Counted from the first letter of the stretch, positions 1 through 7,656 are shown. The stretch is 8,629 nucleotides of DNA from DATHBP01 sp035296085 (GCA_035296085.1 DATHBP010000155.1:1-8629); one strand, 5' to 3'. A program made the numbers and translations. Notes: a model not told the origin generated them from the sequence alone.

Positions 1-426
1 GACGCCGACCTGGTCATCGGAGCGGTGCTCGTACCCGGCGCGAAGGCGCCCATGCTGGTCTCCAACGAGCTGGTGTCGCGGATGAAGCCCGGGGCGGTGC
101 TCGTCGACATCTCCGTCGACCAGGGTGGCTGCTTCGAGGACACCCGGCCGACCACGCACGACAACCCGACCTACCAGGTGCACGAGACGACGTTCTACTG
201 CGTGGCCAACATGCCTGGTGCGGTGCCGCACACCTCGACGTACGCGCTCACCAACGTGACGATGCCGTACGCCGTGGCCCTCGCTGACAAAGGCTGGCGC
301 GAGGCACTGCGCGACGACGAAAGCCTGGCGCTCGGGCTCAACACTCACGACCACGGGCTGACCAACCAGCCCGTCGCCGAGGCGCACGGCATGGACAGCG
401 TCGAGCTGGCGAAGGTGCTGGGCTGA
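1..426 (+). CDS. ald: Alanine dehydrogenase, C-terminal part (5' end outside window)
   Basis: NAD-dependent alanine dehydrogenase, which interconverts L-alanine and pyruvate plus ammonia in the cytoplasm. Reading frame 1 is open from the first base, giving 141 codons of a protein that is normally about 370 residues. The visible part covers the end of the Rossmann NAD-binding domain and the closing C-terminal segment. The signature stretches are GAVLVPGAKAP (visible residues 7-17), VDISVDQGGCFE (35-46) and NMPGAVPHTSTYALTN. The aspartate at visible residue 40, in VDQGG, matches the conserved catalytic Asp270 of the M. tuberculosis enzyme. The TGA stop at 424-426 overlaps the proposed CTG start of xerD, so the two genes are probably co-translated. 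Family assignment is near certain. The start and the substrate-binding N-terminal region cannot be seen. Confidence 0.96.
   Translation, partial: DADLVIGAVLVPGAKAPMLVSNELVSRMKPGAVLVDISVDQGGCFEDTRPTTHDNPTYQVHETTFYCVANMPGAVPHTSTYALTNVTMPYAVALADKGWREALRDDESLALGLNTHDHGLTNQPVAEAHGMDSVELAKVLG
411..425 (+). promoter_or_regulatory. Shine-Dalgarno and CTG start codon for xerD
   Basis: GAAGGTG at 411-417 lies 5 bases before CTG at 423-425. The CTG shares CTGA with the ald stop. No ATG, GTG or TTG exists in this frame between 393 and the GTG at 588, while the frame from 423 onward encodes the expected XerD N-terminus. This site therefore decides the start. Confidence 0.6.
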
Positions 427-1358
427 GCGAGCCCGGGCATTCGCCGCTGGCGCGAACGATCCGTACCTACCTCGACCACCTCGGGGTCGAGCGGGGCCTG
501 GCACGCAACTCGCTGACCGCTTACCGGCGCGACCTCCGCCGCTACGCGGAGTTCCTGGCCCAACGCGGAATCGACGACCTGGCGACCGTGACGCCCGCCG
601 ATGTCAGTGCCTTCCTGGTGTGGCTGCGGGAGGGGGATGCGGCACACTCCCCGCTCGCCGCGGGGAGCGCGGGGCGGGGGCTGGTCGCTGTCCGCGGTCT
701 GCACCGCTTCGCGCTGCGCGAGGGCATCGTTGCGGCCAACGCCGCTGCGGCGGTCCGGCCGCCCGCACCGCCCCGCCGGCTGCCGAAGGCCGTGCCGGTC
801 AGCGTGGTCGAGGACATCATCGCGGCGGCGGCGTTCGACGACTCGCCACTGGCCGTGCGAGACCAGGCGATGGTCGAGCTCCTGTACGGAACGGGCGCGC
901 GGATCTCCGAGACCGTAGGACTCGACGTCGACGACCTCGACATGGAGACAGCGGTCGTGCGGCTCGCCGGAAAGGGCGGCAAGCAGCGATTGGTCCCGGT
1001 CGGCTCCTACGCGCTGGCGGCGGTGTCGTCCTACCTCGTGCGGTCTCGGCCCAGCCTGGTGGCGGCCGGTGCCGGGACGCCAGCGCTGTTCCTCAACGCA
1101 CGGGGTGGCCGGCTGTCCCGGCAGAGCGCGTGGGTCGTGCTGCGCAAGGCGGCTCGCCGGGCGGGTGTAGGCGCCCAGGTCTCACCGCACACGCTTCGGC
1201 ACTCGTTTGCCACCCACCTGCTCGACGGCGGCGCCGACGTGCGGGTGGTCCAGGAGCTGCTCGGACACGCGTCGGTGACGACGACGCAGGTCTACACCCT
1301 GGTTACTGTCGACAGGCTGCGAGAGGTGTACGCCGCCTCTCATCCCCGCGCTCGCTGA
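423..1358 (+). CDS. xerD: Tyrosine recombinase XerD
   Basis: Site-specific tyrosine recombinase that, with XerC, resolves chromosome dimers at dif during division. From CTG 423 the product is 311 residues, the usual size for XerD. The N-terminal SAM-like core-binding domain spans about residues 10-100, with the typical LTAYRRDLRRY helix at 31-41. The catalytic domain follows. Active-site residues are Arg160 in GTGARISE, Lys184/187 in GKGGKQR, His256 and Arg259 in HTLRHSFATH, His282 in LLGHASV and the nucleophile Tyr291 in TTQVYT, so the enzyme looks intact. Starting at the next conventional codon (GTG 588) would delete 55 residues of the core-binding domain, which is why I prefer the CTG start. 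The gene follows ald by a 4-base overlap. XerD rather than XerC is inferred from its place next to the scp genes, as is usual in actinobacteria. Confidence 0.92.
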   Translation: MSEPGHSPLARTIRTYLDHLGVERGLARNSLTAYRRDLRRYAEFLAQRGIDDLATVTPADVSAFLVWLREGDAAHSPLAAGSAGRGLVAVRGLHRFALREGIVAANAAAAVRPPAPPRRLPKAVPVSVVEDIIAAAAFDDSPLAVRDQAMVELLYGTGARISETVGLDVDDLDMETAVVRLAGKGGKQRLVPVGSYALAAVSSYLVRSRPSLVAAGAGTPALFLNARGGRLSRQSAWVVLRKAARRAGVGAQVSPHTLRHSFATHLLDGGADVRVVQELLGHASVTTTQVYTLVTVDRLREVYAASHPRAR

Positions 1359-1384
1359 GAGGTCCCGTGGCGGCGCCGAGTCGC

Positions 1385-1414
1385 TTGCCGGGTCGCGCGC
1401 CGAGCGCCTAGAGT
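1385..1414 (+). promoter_or_regulatory. Candidate housekeeping-sigma promoter for the parA-scpA-scpB-rluB operon
   Basis: TTGCCG at 1385-1390 and TAGAGT at 1409-1414 are separated by 18 bases, resembling actinobacterial HrdB/SigA promoters (TTGAC and TANNNT). The start of transcription would fall near 1421, about 42 bases before the preferred parA start. It lies in the only gap between xerD and parA. Seen by eye only. Confidence 0.5.
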
Positions 1415-1462
1415 CGCGGCGCGGCAGGTATGTCGACGAGTCGGTGCGAGCGAAGGCGGGTT

Positions 1463-2344
1463 GTGGACGAGGCAGCAGTGCTGGAGCTGGAACCACCTCC
1501 GCTCGGGCCCACCGGACGGCCGTTGCCAGAGCTCGCCGAGCCGCCGCGGCTGGACGAGCACGGACCCGCGCTGGTCCTTGCCGTGTGCAACCAGAAAGGT
1601 GGCGTCGGCAAGACGACGACCGCCATCAGCCTCGGCGCGGCGCTGACCGAGCTCGGCCGGCGTGTGCTGCTGCTCGACTTCGACCCGCAGGGGTCGTTGT
1701 CGGTGGGACTCGGGTTCCAGCCGCACGAGCTCGATCTCACCGTCTACAACCTGTTGATGGAGCGCGACGTCGCGTTCTCCGATGTCGTGCTGAAGACCAA
1801 CGTGGACGGCATGGACCTGCTGCCGGCCAACATCGACCTGTCGGTCGCCGAACTGCAGCTGGTGCAGGAAGTAGGCCGTGAGCACGCCTTGGCGCGCGCA
1901 CTGGCGCCGGCGCTGCCCGCGTACGACATCGTCCTCATCGACTGCCAGCCCTCGCTGGGGCTGCTGACCGTCAACGCCCTGACCGCCTCCGACGGCGTCA
2001 TCGTGCCCATGGAGTGCGAGTACTTCGCGATGCGCGGGGTCGCCTCCCTCACGATCACGATCGACAAGGTCCGCGAGCGGCTCAACCCCCGGCTGAAGGT
2101 CGTGGGGCTGCTGGGGACGATGTACGACGGCCGTACCCTGCACAGCCGCGAGGTCCTCCAACGGCTCGTCGAAGGCTGGGGCGACACCGTCTTCCACACA
2201 GTCATCCGCCGGACTGTGAAGTTCTCCGAGTCCACGACGACCGGCACTCCGATCACGTCGTACGCCTCGGACTCGCCGGGGGCCGCGGCGTACCGCCAGT
2301 TGGCCCTGGAGGTGCTGGCGCGGTGCCCGGCGCCATCGGCCTGA
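1463..2344 (+). CDS. Orphan ParA/Soj-like ATPase
   Basis: ParA/MinD-superfamily ATPase of about 293 residues. The N-terminal 40 residues carry the GPTGRPLP segment seen in the actinobacterial homologues next to scpA. The deviant Walker A motif KGGVGKTT is at residues 45-52 with both signature lysines, the LLDFDPQG (Walker A') motif at 70-77, and Walker B IVLIDCQPSLG at 156-166. It therefore should form ATP sandwich dimers and bind DNA or nucleoid cargo. No parB and no parS-like palindrome lies beside it, so it is probably not the main chromosomal ParA. A role linked to SMC-ScpAB is inferred from position. The GTG at 1463 is preferred because GAAGG (1452-1456) sits 6 bases upstream. An in-frame ATG at 1430 would add 11 residues but has no good ribosome site. 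The 3' end overlaps scpA by 22 bases. Confidence 0.92.
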   Translation: MDEAAVLELEPPPLGPTGRPLPELAEPPRLDEHGPALVLAVCNQKGGVGKTTTAISLGAALTELGRRVLLLDFDPQGSLSVGLGFQPHELDLTVYNLLMERDVAFSDVVLKTNVDGMDLLPANIDLSVAELQLVQEVGREHALARALAPALPAYDIVLIDCQPSLGLLTVNALTASDGVIVPMECEYFAMRGVASLTITIDKVRERLNPRLKVVGLLGTMYDGRTLHSREVLQRLVEGWGDTVFHTVIRRTVKFSESTTTGTPITSYASDSPGAAAYRQLALEVLARCPAPSA

Positions 2345-3237
2345 CCAGCTCCCAGGCGTCGCAGCGGGCCGGCTCCGGCGACGTCGCAGGCTCTGGCGTC
2401 GGTGAGTTCGCGGTCCATCTCGACAACTTCGCCGGTCCGTTCGACCTGCTGCTGCGGCTGATCGCCAAGCACGAGCTCGACATCACCGAGGTGGCGCTGT
2501 CGCAGGTGACCGACGAGTTCATCGCCTACGTCAAAGAAGCCGGTGCCGGCGGTGACCTGGATCACTCGAGTGCCTTCCTCGTGGTGGCAGCCACCTTGCT
2601 GGATCTCAAGGCAGCTCGGCTGCTGCCCGGCGGCGACGTCGAGGACGAGGAAGACATCGCCCTGCTGGAGGCTCGCGACCTGCTCTTCGCCCGCCTCATG
2701 CAGTACCGCGCGTACAAGCAGGTCGCGGCGCTGCTCGCGGAACGGATCGACCGCGAGGCACAGCGGTTTCCCGCGGTCGCCATCGTGGACGACCGCTTCG
2801 CCGCAGCGCTGCCGGAGGTGCTGATCGGCCTCGGGCCAGCGGAGTTCGCGGCTGTGGCAGCGCGGGTGCTGACGCCGCGTCCGCAGCCGGAGCTGGGTCT
2901 GGCGCATCTGCACGTGCCGACCGTGAGCGTCAGCGCGCAGGCGACGCTGCTCGTTCCGCGGCTCCGACGGGCCGGGCGGGCGACGTTTCGCTCGCTGTGT
3001 GTCGACTCGCCCGACACGTTGACCACCGTCGCCCGCTTTCTCGCGATCCTGGAGCTCTACCGGGACGGCGTTGTGGAGCTGCAGCAAGCCAGCTCGTACG
3101 CACAGCTGTGCGTCGTCTGGACCGGCGAGCCGGACGGAGCCGTCTCGGTGTCGAGCGAGTACGACGGCGAAGCCGATCTGCCCACGGTGCCGCGAGGCGC
3201 CGGGACCGGCGGCGCCGAGGATGAGGCCGCCGGGTGA
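2323..3237 (+). CDS. scpA: Segregation and condensation protein A (kleisin)
   Basis: Kleisin subunit that bridges the SMC heads and binds an ScpB dimer in bacterial condensin. The product is 304 residues. After a non-conserved leader of about 27 residues the signature begins: FAGPFDLLLRLIAKHELDI (about 36-54), the SMC-neck-binding helix region, then AFLVVAATLLDLKAARLLP (84-102). An acidic linker (DVEDEEDIALLEARD) leads to the middle, ScpB-binding region, and the C-terminal winged helix that binds the SMC cap spans roughly 215-290. GTG 2323 is chosen because GGAGG (2308-2312) lies 10 bases upstream and no ATG or GTG occurs before the conserved domain. The start lies inside parA, so translation is coupled, and the stop overlaps the scpB GTG as GTGA. 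Confidence 0.94.
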   Translation: MPGAIGLTSSQASQRAGSGDVAGSGVGEFAVHLDNFAGPFDLLLRLIAKHELDITEVALSQVTDEFIAYVKEAGAGGDLDHSSAFLVVAATLLDLKAARLLPGGDVEDEEDIALLEARDLLFARLMQYRAYKQVAALLAERIDREAQRFPAVAIVDDRFAAALPEVLIGLGPAEFAAVAARVLTPRPQPELGLAHLHVPTVSVSAQATLLVPRLRRAGRATFRSLCVDSPDTLTTVARFLAILELYRDGVVELQQASSYAQLCVVWTGEPDGAVSVSSEYDGEADLPTVPRGAGTGGAEDEAAG

Positions 3238-3839
3238 GCCAGCCGAGCCTCGACGCCGCAGTGGAAGCGGTGCTGATGGTCGCCGATGCGCCGGTCGACG
3301 AGTTGTCACTCGCCCAGGCGGTAGGGCAACCGCGAGCGGCGGTGCAGCAGGCGTTGCAGAGGCTGGCGGAGGGATACCGCGAGGCGGGCCACGGCTTCGA
3401 GCTGCGCAACGTTGCGGGCGGCTGGCGTTACTACACCCGCGACGACTGCGCAGAGGCGGTGGAGCGGTTTCTCCAGGACGCCCAGCACGTACGGCTGACC
3501 GCCGCCGCGTTGGAGACGCTCGCGGTGGTCGCCTATCGGCAGCCGGTGAGCCGGGGCCGCGTATCCGCGGTCCGCGGGGTGAACGTCGACGCAGTCATGC
3601 GCACGTTGGTGTCCCGCGGGCTGGTTGCCGAGTCCGGCACCGACCCGTCCACGGGCGCGGTGCTGTATACGACGACGTCGTACTTCCTGGAGCGGATCGG
3701 CTTGTCGAGCCTCGAGGAGCTGCCAGATTTGGCGCCGTACCTACCCGAGCTGCACGAGATCCACGAGCACCTGGACGACGACGAAGCCGTCGGGAGACGA
3801 GCGCCCACCACCGGTGCGGCGGGCGACGCCGCGCCCTGA
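3234..3839 (+). CDS. scpB: Segregation and condensation protein B
   Basis: Winged-helix partner of ScpA in the SMC condensin complex. ScpB dimers clamp the central part of the kleisin. The product is 201 residues, normal for the family. Two winged-helix domains are visible: the first covers about residues 5-80 (AVEAVLMVADAPV near the start, then GFELRNVAGGWRYYTR), the second about 85-165 (RLTAAALETLAVVAYRQPV, RGVNVDAVMRTLVSRGLV, YTTTSYFLERIGLSSLEEL). The first wing motif and the LAVVAYRQP helix are the most diagnostic. The tail after about residue 170 is acidic and then Ala/Gly/Thr-rich and probably disordered. GTG 3234 overlaps the scpA stop by 4 bases. The TGA stop shares its A with the ATG of the next gene. 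Confidence 0.95.
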   Translation: MSQPSLDAAVEAVLMVADAPVDELSLAQAVGQPRAAVQQALQRLAEGYREAGHGFELRNVAGGWRYYTRDDCAEAVERFLQDAQHVRLTAAALETLAVVAYRQPVSRGRVSAVRGVNVDAVMRTLVSRGLVAESGTDPSTGAVLYTTTSYFLERIGLSSLEELPDLAPYLPELHEIHEHLDDDEAVGRRAPTTGAAGDAAP

Positions 3840-4576
3840 TGAGCGAGCAGCTGGAGGGCATGCGGCTGCAGAAGCTGCTGGCCGAGTCGGGCGTCGCGAG
3901 CCGGCGCCGGAGCGAGGAGCTGATTCGCGCCGGCCGGGTGGAGGTGGATGGCGAGGTCGTGACGCGCCTGGGTACCCGGGTCGACCCCGCGGCTGCGGTT
4001 ATCCGGGTCGACGGGGCGCGGGTCCCGCCACGGTCCGAGCGCGTCTACCTGGTGCTGAACAAGCCCGTCGGCGTCGTGGCCACCATGCGCGACCCCGAGG
4101 GACGTCGCTGCCTCGCCGACCTGCTCGGCGAGCGGACGGACCGGCTCTTCCACATCGGACGGCTGGACACCGATACGGGGGGCCTGCTGCTCCTGACGAA
4201 CGACGGTGACTTCGCCCAGCGGGTGGCGCACCCCTCGTTCGCCGTGTCGAAGACCTACGTTGCCGAGGTCAGCGGCGTCGTGTCCGCGCGCGTGGGCCGG
4301 ATGCTGCTGGCCGGGGTCGAGCTCGATGACGGCCCGGTCGTGGCCGATGGGTTCCGGGTGCTCACCACAACGGCGGACAAGAGCATCGTCGAACTGGTCC
4401 TGCACGAGGGCCGCAACCGCATCGTGCGCAGGTTGTTGGCCCACGTCGGCCACCCGGTGCAGCGGCTCACCCGCACCGCCATCGGGCCGGTAGGCCTCGG
4501 CCGCCTGCCTGCTGGCGACGTGCGCGAGCTCAGCCGCGAGGAGCTGGGGGAGCTGCTCGACGTCGCCGGATTGTGA
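3839..4576 (+). CDS. rluB: 23S rRNA pseudouridine synthase, RluB/RsuA family
   Basis: Isomerises a uridine of ribosomal RNA to pseudouridine. The product is 245 residues. An N-terminal S4 RNA-binding domain spans about residues 8-55 (MRLQKLLAESGVASRRRSEE, then GRVEVDGEVV). The RsuA/RluB catalytic domain follows: LVLNKPVGVV at 71-80, the catalytic motif GRLDTDTGGLLLLTNDG with Asp110, and the C-terminal motifs EGRNRIVRRLL (190-200) and RLTRTAIGPVGLG (209-221). The target is probably the RluB site in domain V of 23S rRNA. The exact nucleotide cannot be read from the sequence, and RsuA/RluF-type specificity is possible but less usual in actinobacteria. ATG 3839 overlaps the scpB stop (TGATG). An in-frame ATG at 3860 would still keep most of the S4 domain but has no properly spaced ribosome site. 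Confidence 0.9.
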   Translation: MSEQLEGMRLQKLLAESGVASRRRSEELIRAGRVEVDGEVVTRLGTRVDPAAAVIRVDGARVPPRSERVYLVLNKPVGVVATMRDPEGRRCLADLLGERTDRLFHIGRLDTDTGGLLLLTNDGDFAQRVAHPSFAVSKTYVAEVSGVVSARVGRMLLAGVELDDGPVVADGFRVLTTTADKSIVELVLHEGRNRIVRRLLAHVGHPVQRLTRTAIGPVGLGRLPAGDVRELSREELGELLDVAGL

Positions 4577-4667
4577 GGCGGGCCGGTAACCTCACTCCAA
4601 GCGGGCTAGGGGTCCCGACCGTCGCGGCTGGACGCGTACGGAAGCCGACGAGGGCGGAGCGTGGGTC

Positions 4668-5363
4668 GTGGCATCGGCCGGTCGAGCGGCGAGCGGTCTT
4701 GTGATTGCCGTGGACGGGCCGGCCGGTTCCGGCAAGTCCAGCGCGGCGCGCGGGGTCGCGGTGCGGCTTGGGCTGCGCTATCTCGACACCGGAGCGATGT
4801 ATCGGGCGATGACCTGGTGGATGCTCGAGCACGGCGTCTCGGTCGAGGATCCGGCGGCGGTCGCGGCCGCGGCAGGGGAGCCGGTCGTGCGATGCGGAAC
4901 GGACCCGGTGAACCCATGGATTCTCGTCAACGGCGCCGACGTGGCGCGAGAGATCCGTAGCCGCGCGGTGACCGGGGCCGTCAGTGCGGTGAGTGCCGTC
5001 CCCGCAGTCCGGGCACGGCTCGTCGCGCTGCAGCACGAGGCGATAGGGGCCGGTGGCATTGTCGTGGAGGGCCGGGACATCGGGACCGTGGTTGCTCCCG
5101 ACGCTGCGGTCAAGGTCTTCCTGACCGCCGACGCGTCGGTCCGGGCGAAGCGCCGGGCGGCGGAGGTGGTCGAGCCGCTGTCCGTTGCCGGAGAGCAGGC
5201 GCACCTGGCCGCCCGAGACGAGGCCGACTCGACCAGGGCCGCATCCCCGCTGCAGGCGGCGGCCGACGCGGTCCGCATCGACACCACCTGTGCCAGCTTG
5301 CCGGAGGTCATCGAGTCGATCGTGGCCTTGGCGACCGCCGCCGACGAAGCCGTGGCCCGATGA
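4668..5363 (+). CDS. cmk: Cytidylate kinase
   Basis: Phosphorylates CMP and dCMP to the diphosphates with ATP in pyrimidine salvage and RNA turnover. The product is 231 residues, typical of bacterial Cmk. The P-loop GPAGSGKSS is at residues 17-25, the CMP-binding region begins YLDTGAMYRAMTW (38-50), and the conserved VVEGRDIGTVV core is at 132-142, followed by the strand KVFLTADASVRAKRRA and the LID/ribose segment RDEADSTRAASPL (183-195). GTG 4668 is preferred because GGGCGGAG (4652-4659) lies 8 bases upstream. The gene starts 91 bases after rluB, a possible transcription break, although I see no strong promoter pair in that gap. Its stop overlaps the next gene by 4 bases (ATGA). Confidence 0.95.
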   Translation: MASAGRAASGLVIAVDGPAGSGKSSAARGVAVRLGLRYLDTGAMYRAMTWWMLEHGVSVEDPAAVAAAAGEPVVRCGTDPVNPWILVNGADVAREIRSRAVTGAVSAVSAVPAVRARLVALQHEAIGAGGIVVEGRDIGTVVAPDAAVKVFLTADASVRAKRRAAEVVEPLSVAGEQAHLAARDEADSTRAASPLQAAADAVRIDTTCASLPEVIESIVALATAADEAVAR

Positions 5364-6151
5364 GCGCTCGAGCTGCCGACCCCCGCGGGCGGCACACACA
5401 GCTGCCGCGTACCGACGAAGTCCCGGCTCTGCGGACCGCCCTGCTGCCGCGTGCCGCCCGGGTCGCCCGGGTCTACTTCTCCCGGCGATACGACGTACGG
5501 CTGTCCGGTGGCGAGCATGTCCCAACCAGCGGCCCGGTGCTGTTCACGGCCAACCACCTTGGCATCTTGGACGGTCCGCTGCTGGTGGCGTACGCCCCTC
5601 GGCTGGTGCACGGCGTGGTGAAGCGCGAGATCTTCGCCGGACGAGTCGGTCAGGTGCTGTTTCGTCTCGGCCAGATTCCCATCGACCGGGAGAACGTCGA
5701 CATTCGCGCCGTCAAGCAGATGCTGCGTGCGCTTCGCGATGACGGTGTCGTCGCGATCTATCCGGAAGGGGTACGCGGCGCCGGCGACGTGGCGCACAGC
5801 CGCCTCGGAGCGGCGTACCTTGCTCTGTGCAGCGGTGCTCCCGTCGTACCAGTGGCCTGCCTCGGCACCCGGCTGCCGGGCGCCTCGGTGTCGGCGATGC
5901 CGCCGCGAGGGTCGCGCGTGCACGTGGTCTATGGGGCGCCGTACCACATCGATCAGGTCCCATGGCCCCGGCGCAAGGCCGAGGTCGCGAGCGTCGCGGA
6001 GACTCTGCGCGCCCACCTGGCCGCGCATGTGCAGGCCGCCTGCGCAGCAACGGGTGAGAGCCTGCCCGGTCCGGCGCCGGACGAGGTGAAGGACATCGCC
6101 GGCCGCCACGGGCCTGAGGTGGGACCGCAGGCCGCCGAGGTAGCCGGGTGA
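5360..6151 (+). CDS. PlsC-family 1-acyl-glycerol-3-phosphate acyltransferase
   Basis: Lysophosphatidate-type acyltransferase of 263 residues, expected to move a fatty acyl group onto a lysophospholipid at the inner face of the membrane. Family motifs appear in order: the catalytic NHLGILD (His66, four residues, Asp71), GQIPIDR at 104-110, the glycerophosphate-binding YPEGVRG at 134-140 (EGVRG in place of the common EGTRS), and APVVPVACLG at 160-169. Spacing is normal for the family. No signal peptide or clear transmembrane helix is visible, so membrane contact is probably peripheral. It is coupled by 4-base overlaps to cmk before and der after. Substrate specificity cannot be told. Proteins of this type between cmk and der are often named plsC only by homology, so I give no symbol. 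Confidence 0.88.
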   Translation: MSARAADPRGRHTQLPRTDEVPALRTALLPRAARVARVYFSRRYDVRLSGGEHVPTSGPVLFTANHLGILDGPLLVAYAPRLVHGVVKREIFAGRVGQVLFRLGQIPIDRENVDIRAVKQMLRALRDDGVVAIYPEGVRGAGDVAHSRLGAAYLALCSGAPVVPVACLGTRLPGASVSAMPPRGSRVHVVYGAPYHIDQVPWPRRKAEVASVAETLRAHLAAHVQAACAATGESLPGPAPDEVKDIAGRHGPEVGPQAAEVAG

Positions 6152-7497
6152 GCGACGTCGCGCAGGGTGTCGTCGAGTCAGCACCGCCCGTCCTGGCCGT
6201 CGTGGGTCTGCCGAACGTCGGCAAGTCGACACTCGTCAACCGCATTCTCGGCCGGCGCGAGGCGGTCGTGGAGGATGTTCCAGGGGTGACGAGGGATCGC
6301 GTGCCCTACGACGCGGAGTGGGGTGGACGCCGGTTCACCGTCGTGGACACCGGCGGCTGGGACCCCGGGGCGGCGGGGCTGGCCGAGCGGATTGCCGCCC
6401 AGGCCGAGGTAGCCGTACATGCTGCTGACGCGGTGCTGTTCGTCGTAGATGCCACCGTCGGGATCACCGACGCCGACGAGCGAGTCGTACGGATCCTGCG
6501 CCGATCGGGCAAGCCTGTCGTGCTGGCCGCCAACAAGGTCGACGGCCAACGCGCAGAGGCGGATGCCGCTGCGCTGTGGAGCCTGGGGCTCGGTGAGCCG
6601 ATGGCGGTGTCGGCTCTGCACGGACGCGGCAGCGGTGACCTGCTGGACGCCGTCCTGGCCGCGTTGCCGGAGGCGCCGCCGGATCGAGATGACCTGCTCG
6701 ACGGACCGCCACGGGTGGCCATCGTCGGCAAGCCCAACGTGGGAAAGTCCAGCCTGCTCAACAAAGTGGCGGGGGAGGAGCGCGTCGTCGTGGACTCCGT
6801 CGCGGGCACCACCGTGGACCCGGTCGACGAGGTCATCGAGCTCCGAGGACGGCTCTGGCGGTTCGTGGACACCGCGGGGATCCGCCGCCGGGTCAAGGAG
6901 GCGAGCGGGCACGAGTACTACGCCAGCCTGCGGACAGCAGCGGCGATCGAGCGCTCCGACGTGGCGGTCGTCGTGGTGGACGCGGGGGAGCCGCTCAGCG
7001 AGCAGGACCAGCGGATCATCGCGCAGGTGGCAGACGCGGGACGAGCTCTGGTGGTCGCGTTCAACAAGTGGGACCTGGTCGATGAGGACCGTCGCTTCCA
7101 GCTCGAACGTGAGGTCGATCGGGACCTCGCCCGGGTGGCGTGGGCTCCGCGGGTGAACCTCAGCGCGCTGACCGGCCGGCACCTCGAGCGGCTGGTGCCT
7201 GCCCTCGATACTGCTCTCGCGGGCTGGCAAACGCGCGTGCCCACCGCAACGCTCAACGCATTCCTCGGCCGGCTGGTGGCCGAGCATCCGCATCCCGTTC
7301 GCGCCGGCAAGCTGCCGCGCATCATGTTCGCGACCCAGGCGCGGTCCGCGCCGCCGGTCTTTGCGCTGTTCACGACCGGACCTCTCGAGCCCGGATATCT
7401 GCGCTTCGTCGAGCGGCGACTTCGCGAGGAGTTCGGCTTCCCCGGTACGCCGATCCGGCTCCAGGTGCGGGCGCGAAAGCGGACGAAGCGAGGCTGA
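6148..7497 (+). CDS. der: Ribosome biogenesis GTPase Der (EngA)
   Basis: Tandem-GTPase that assists late assembly of the 50S ribosomal subunit. The product is 449 residues. First G domain: G1 GLPNVGKS at 20-27, PGVTRD at 45-50, DTGGW at 67-71, NKVD at 129-132. Second G domain: GKPNVGKSS at 194-202, AGTTVDPVDE at 219-228, DTAGIRRR at 241-248, NKWD at 306-309. The C-terminal KH-like domain covers about 365-445 and ends in the basic tail RARKRTKRG, as expected for rRNA binding. All nucleotide-binding motifs are present. In the second domain the residue after GTT is Val where many bacteria have Arg. I believe this is common in actinobacteria and not a defect. The GTG start at 6148 overlaps the acyltransferase stop as GTGA. 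This is the last gene of the conserved block. Confidence 0.97.
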   Translation: MSDVAQGVVESAPPVLAVVGLPNVGKSTLVNRILGRREAVVEDVPGVTRDRVPYDAEWGGRRFTVVDTGGWDPGAAGLAERIAAQAEVAVHAADAVLFVVDATVGITDADERVVRILRRSGKPVVLAANKVDGQRAEADAAALWSLGLGEPMAVSALHGRGSGDLLDAVLAALPEAPPDRDDLLDGPPRVAIVGKPNVGKSSLLNKVAGEERVVVDSVAGTTVDPVDEVIELRGRLWRFVDTAGIRRRVKEASGHEYYASLRTAAAIERSDVAVVVVDAGEPLSEQDQRIIAQVADAGRALVVAFNKWDLVDEDRRFQLEREVDRDLARVAWAPRVNLSALTGRHLERLVPALDTALAGWQTRVPTATLNAFLGRLVAEHPHPVRAGKLPRIMFATQARSAPPVFALFTTGPLEPGYLRFVERRLREEFGFPGTPIRLQVRARKRTKRG

Positions 7498-7544
7498 CCG
7501 GCCGTGGCGGGCGGCGTTAGGTGGCCCTCGCCCTTGGCCCTCCC

Positions 7545-7589
7545 GCCCCTTGTGGGGCCGTCCCGACCGCAATTGCGCTTGGGAGCGCA
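7545..7589 (+). terminator. Weak candidate terminator region after der
   Basis: Two short hairpins follow der: GCCCC-TTGT-GGGGC (7545-7558) and TGCGC-TTGGGA-GCGCA (7574-7589). Neither is followed by a T-run, so this would be a hairpin-only actinobacterial type at best. These are the only stem-loops I see soon after the stop. Confidence 0.25.
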
Positions 7590-7656
7590 GCAAGAGACTG
7601 CAACACGACGCAGATGGGCACCAACAGTGGCCGCGGTGCGTGGCGCCCCGGGGCGG

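Noticed and set aside
423..1358. Reading xerD as a mobile-element integrase
   Set aside because: Its size, Xer-type motifs and position inside the conserved ald-parA-scpAB block fit the housekeeping recombinase.
1744..3309. A 521-codon - strand open frame opposite parA and scpA
   Set aside because: Antisense shadow caused by high G+C; its sequence is low-complexity Arg/Ser/Ala and both + strand genes have clear family motifs.
4577..4613. TAACCT (4587-4592) or TAGGGG (4607-4612) as -10 of a cmk promoter
   Set aside because: Neither has a recognisable -35 at 16-19 bases, so I do not claim a promoter although transcription could begin in this gap.
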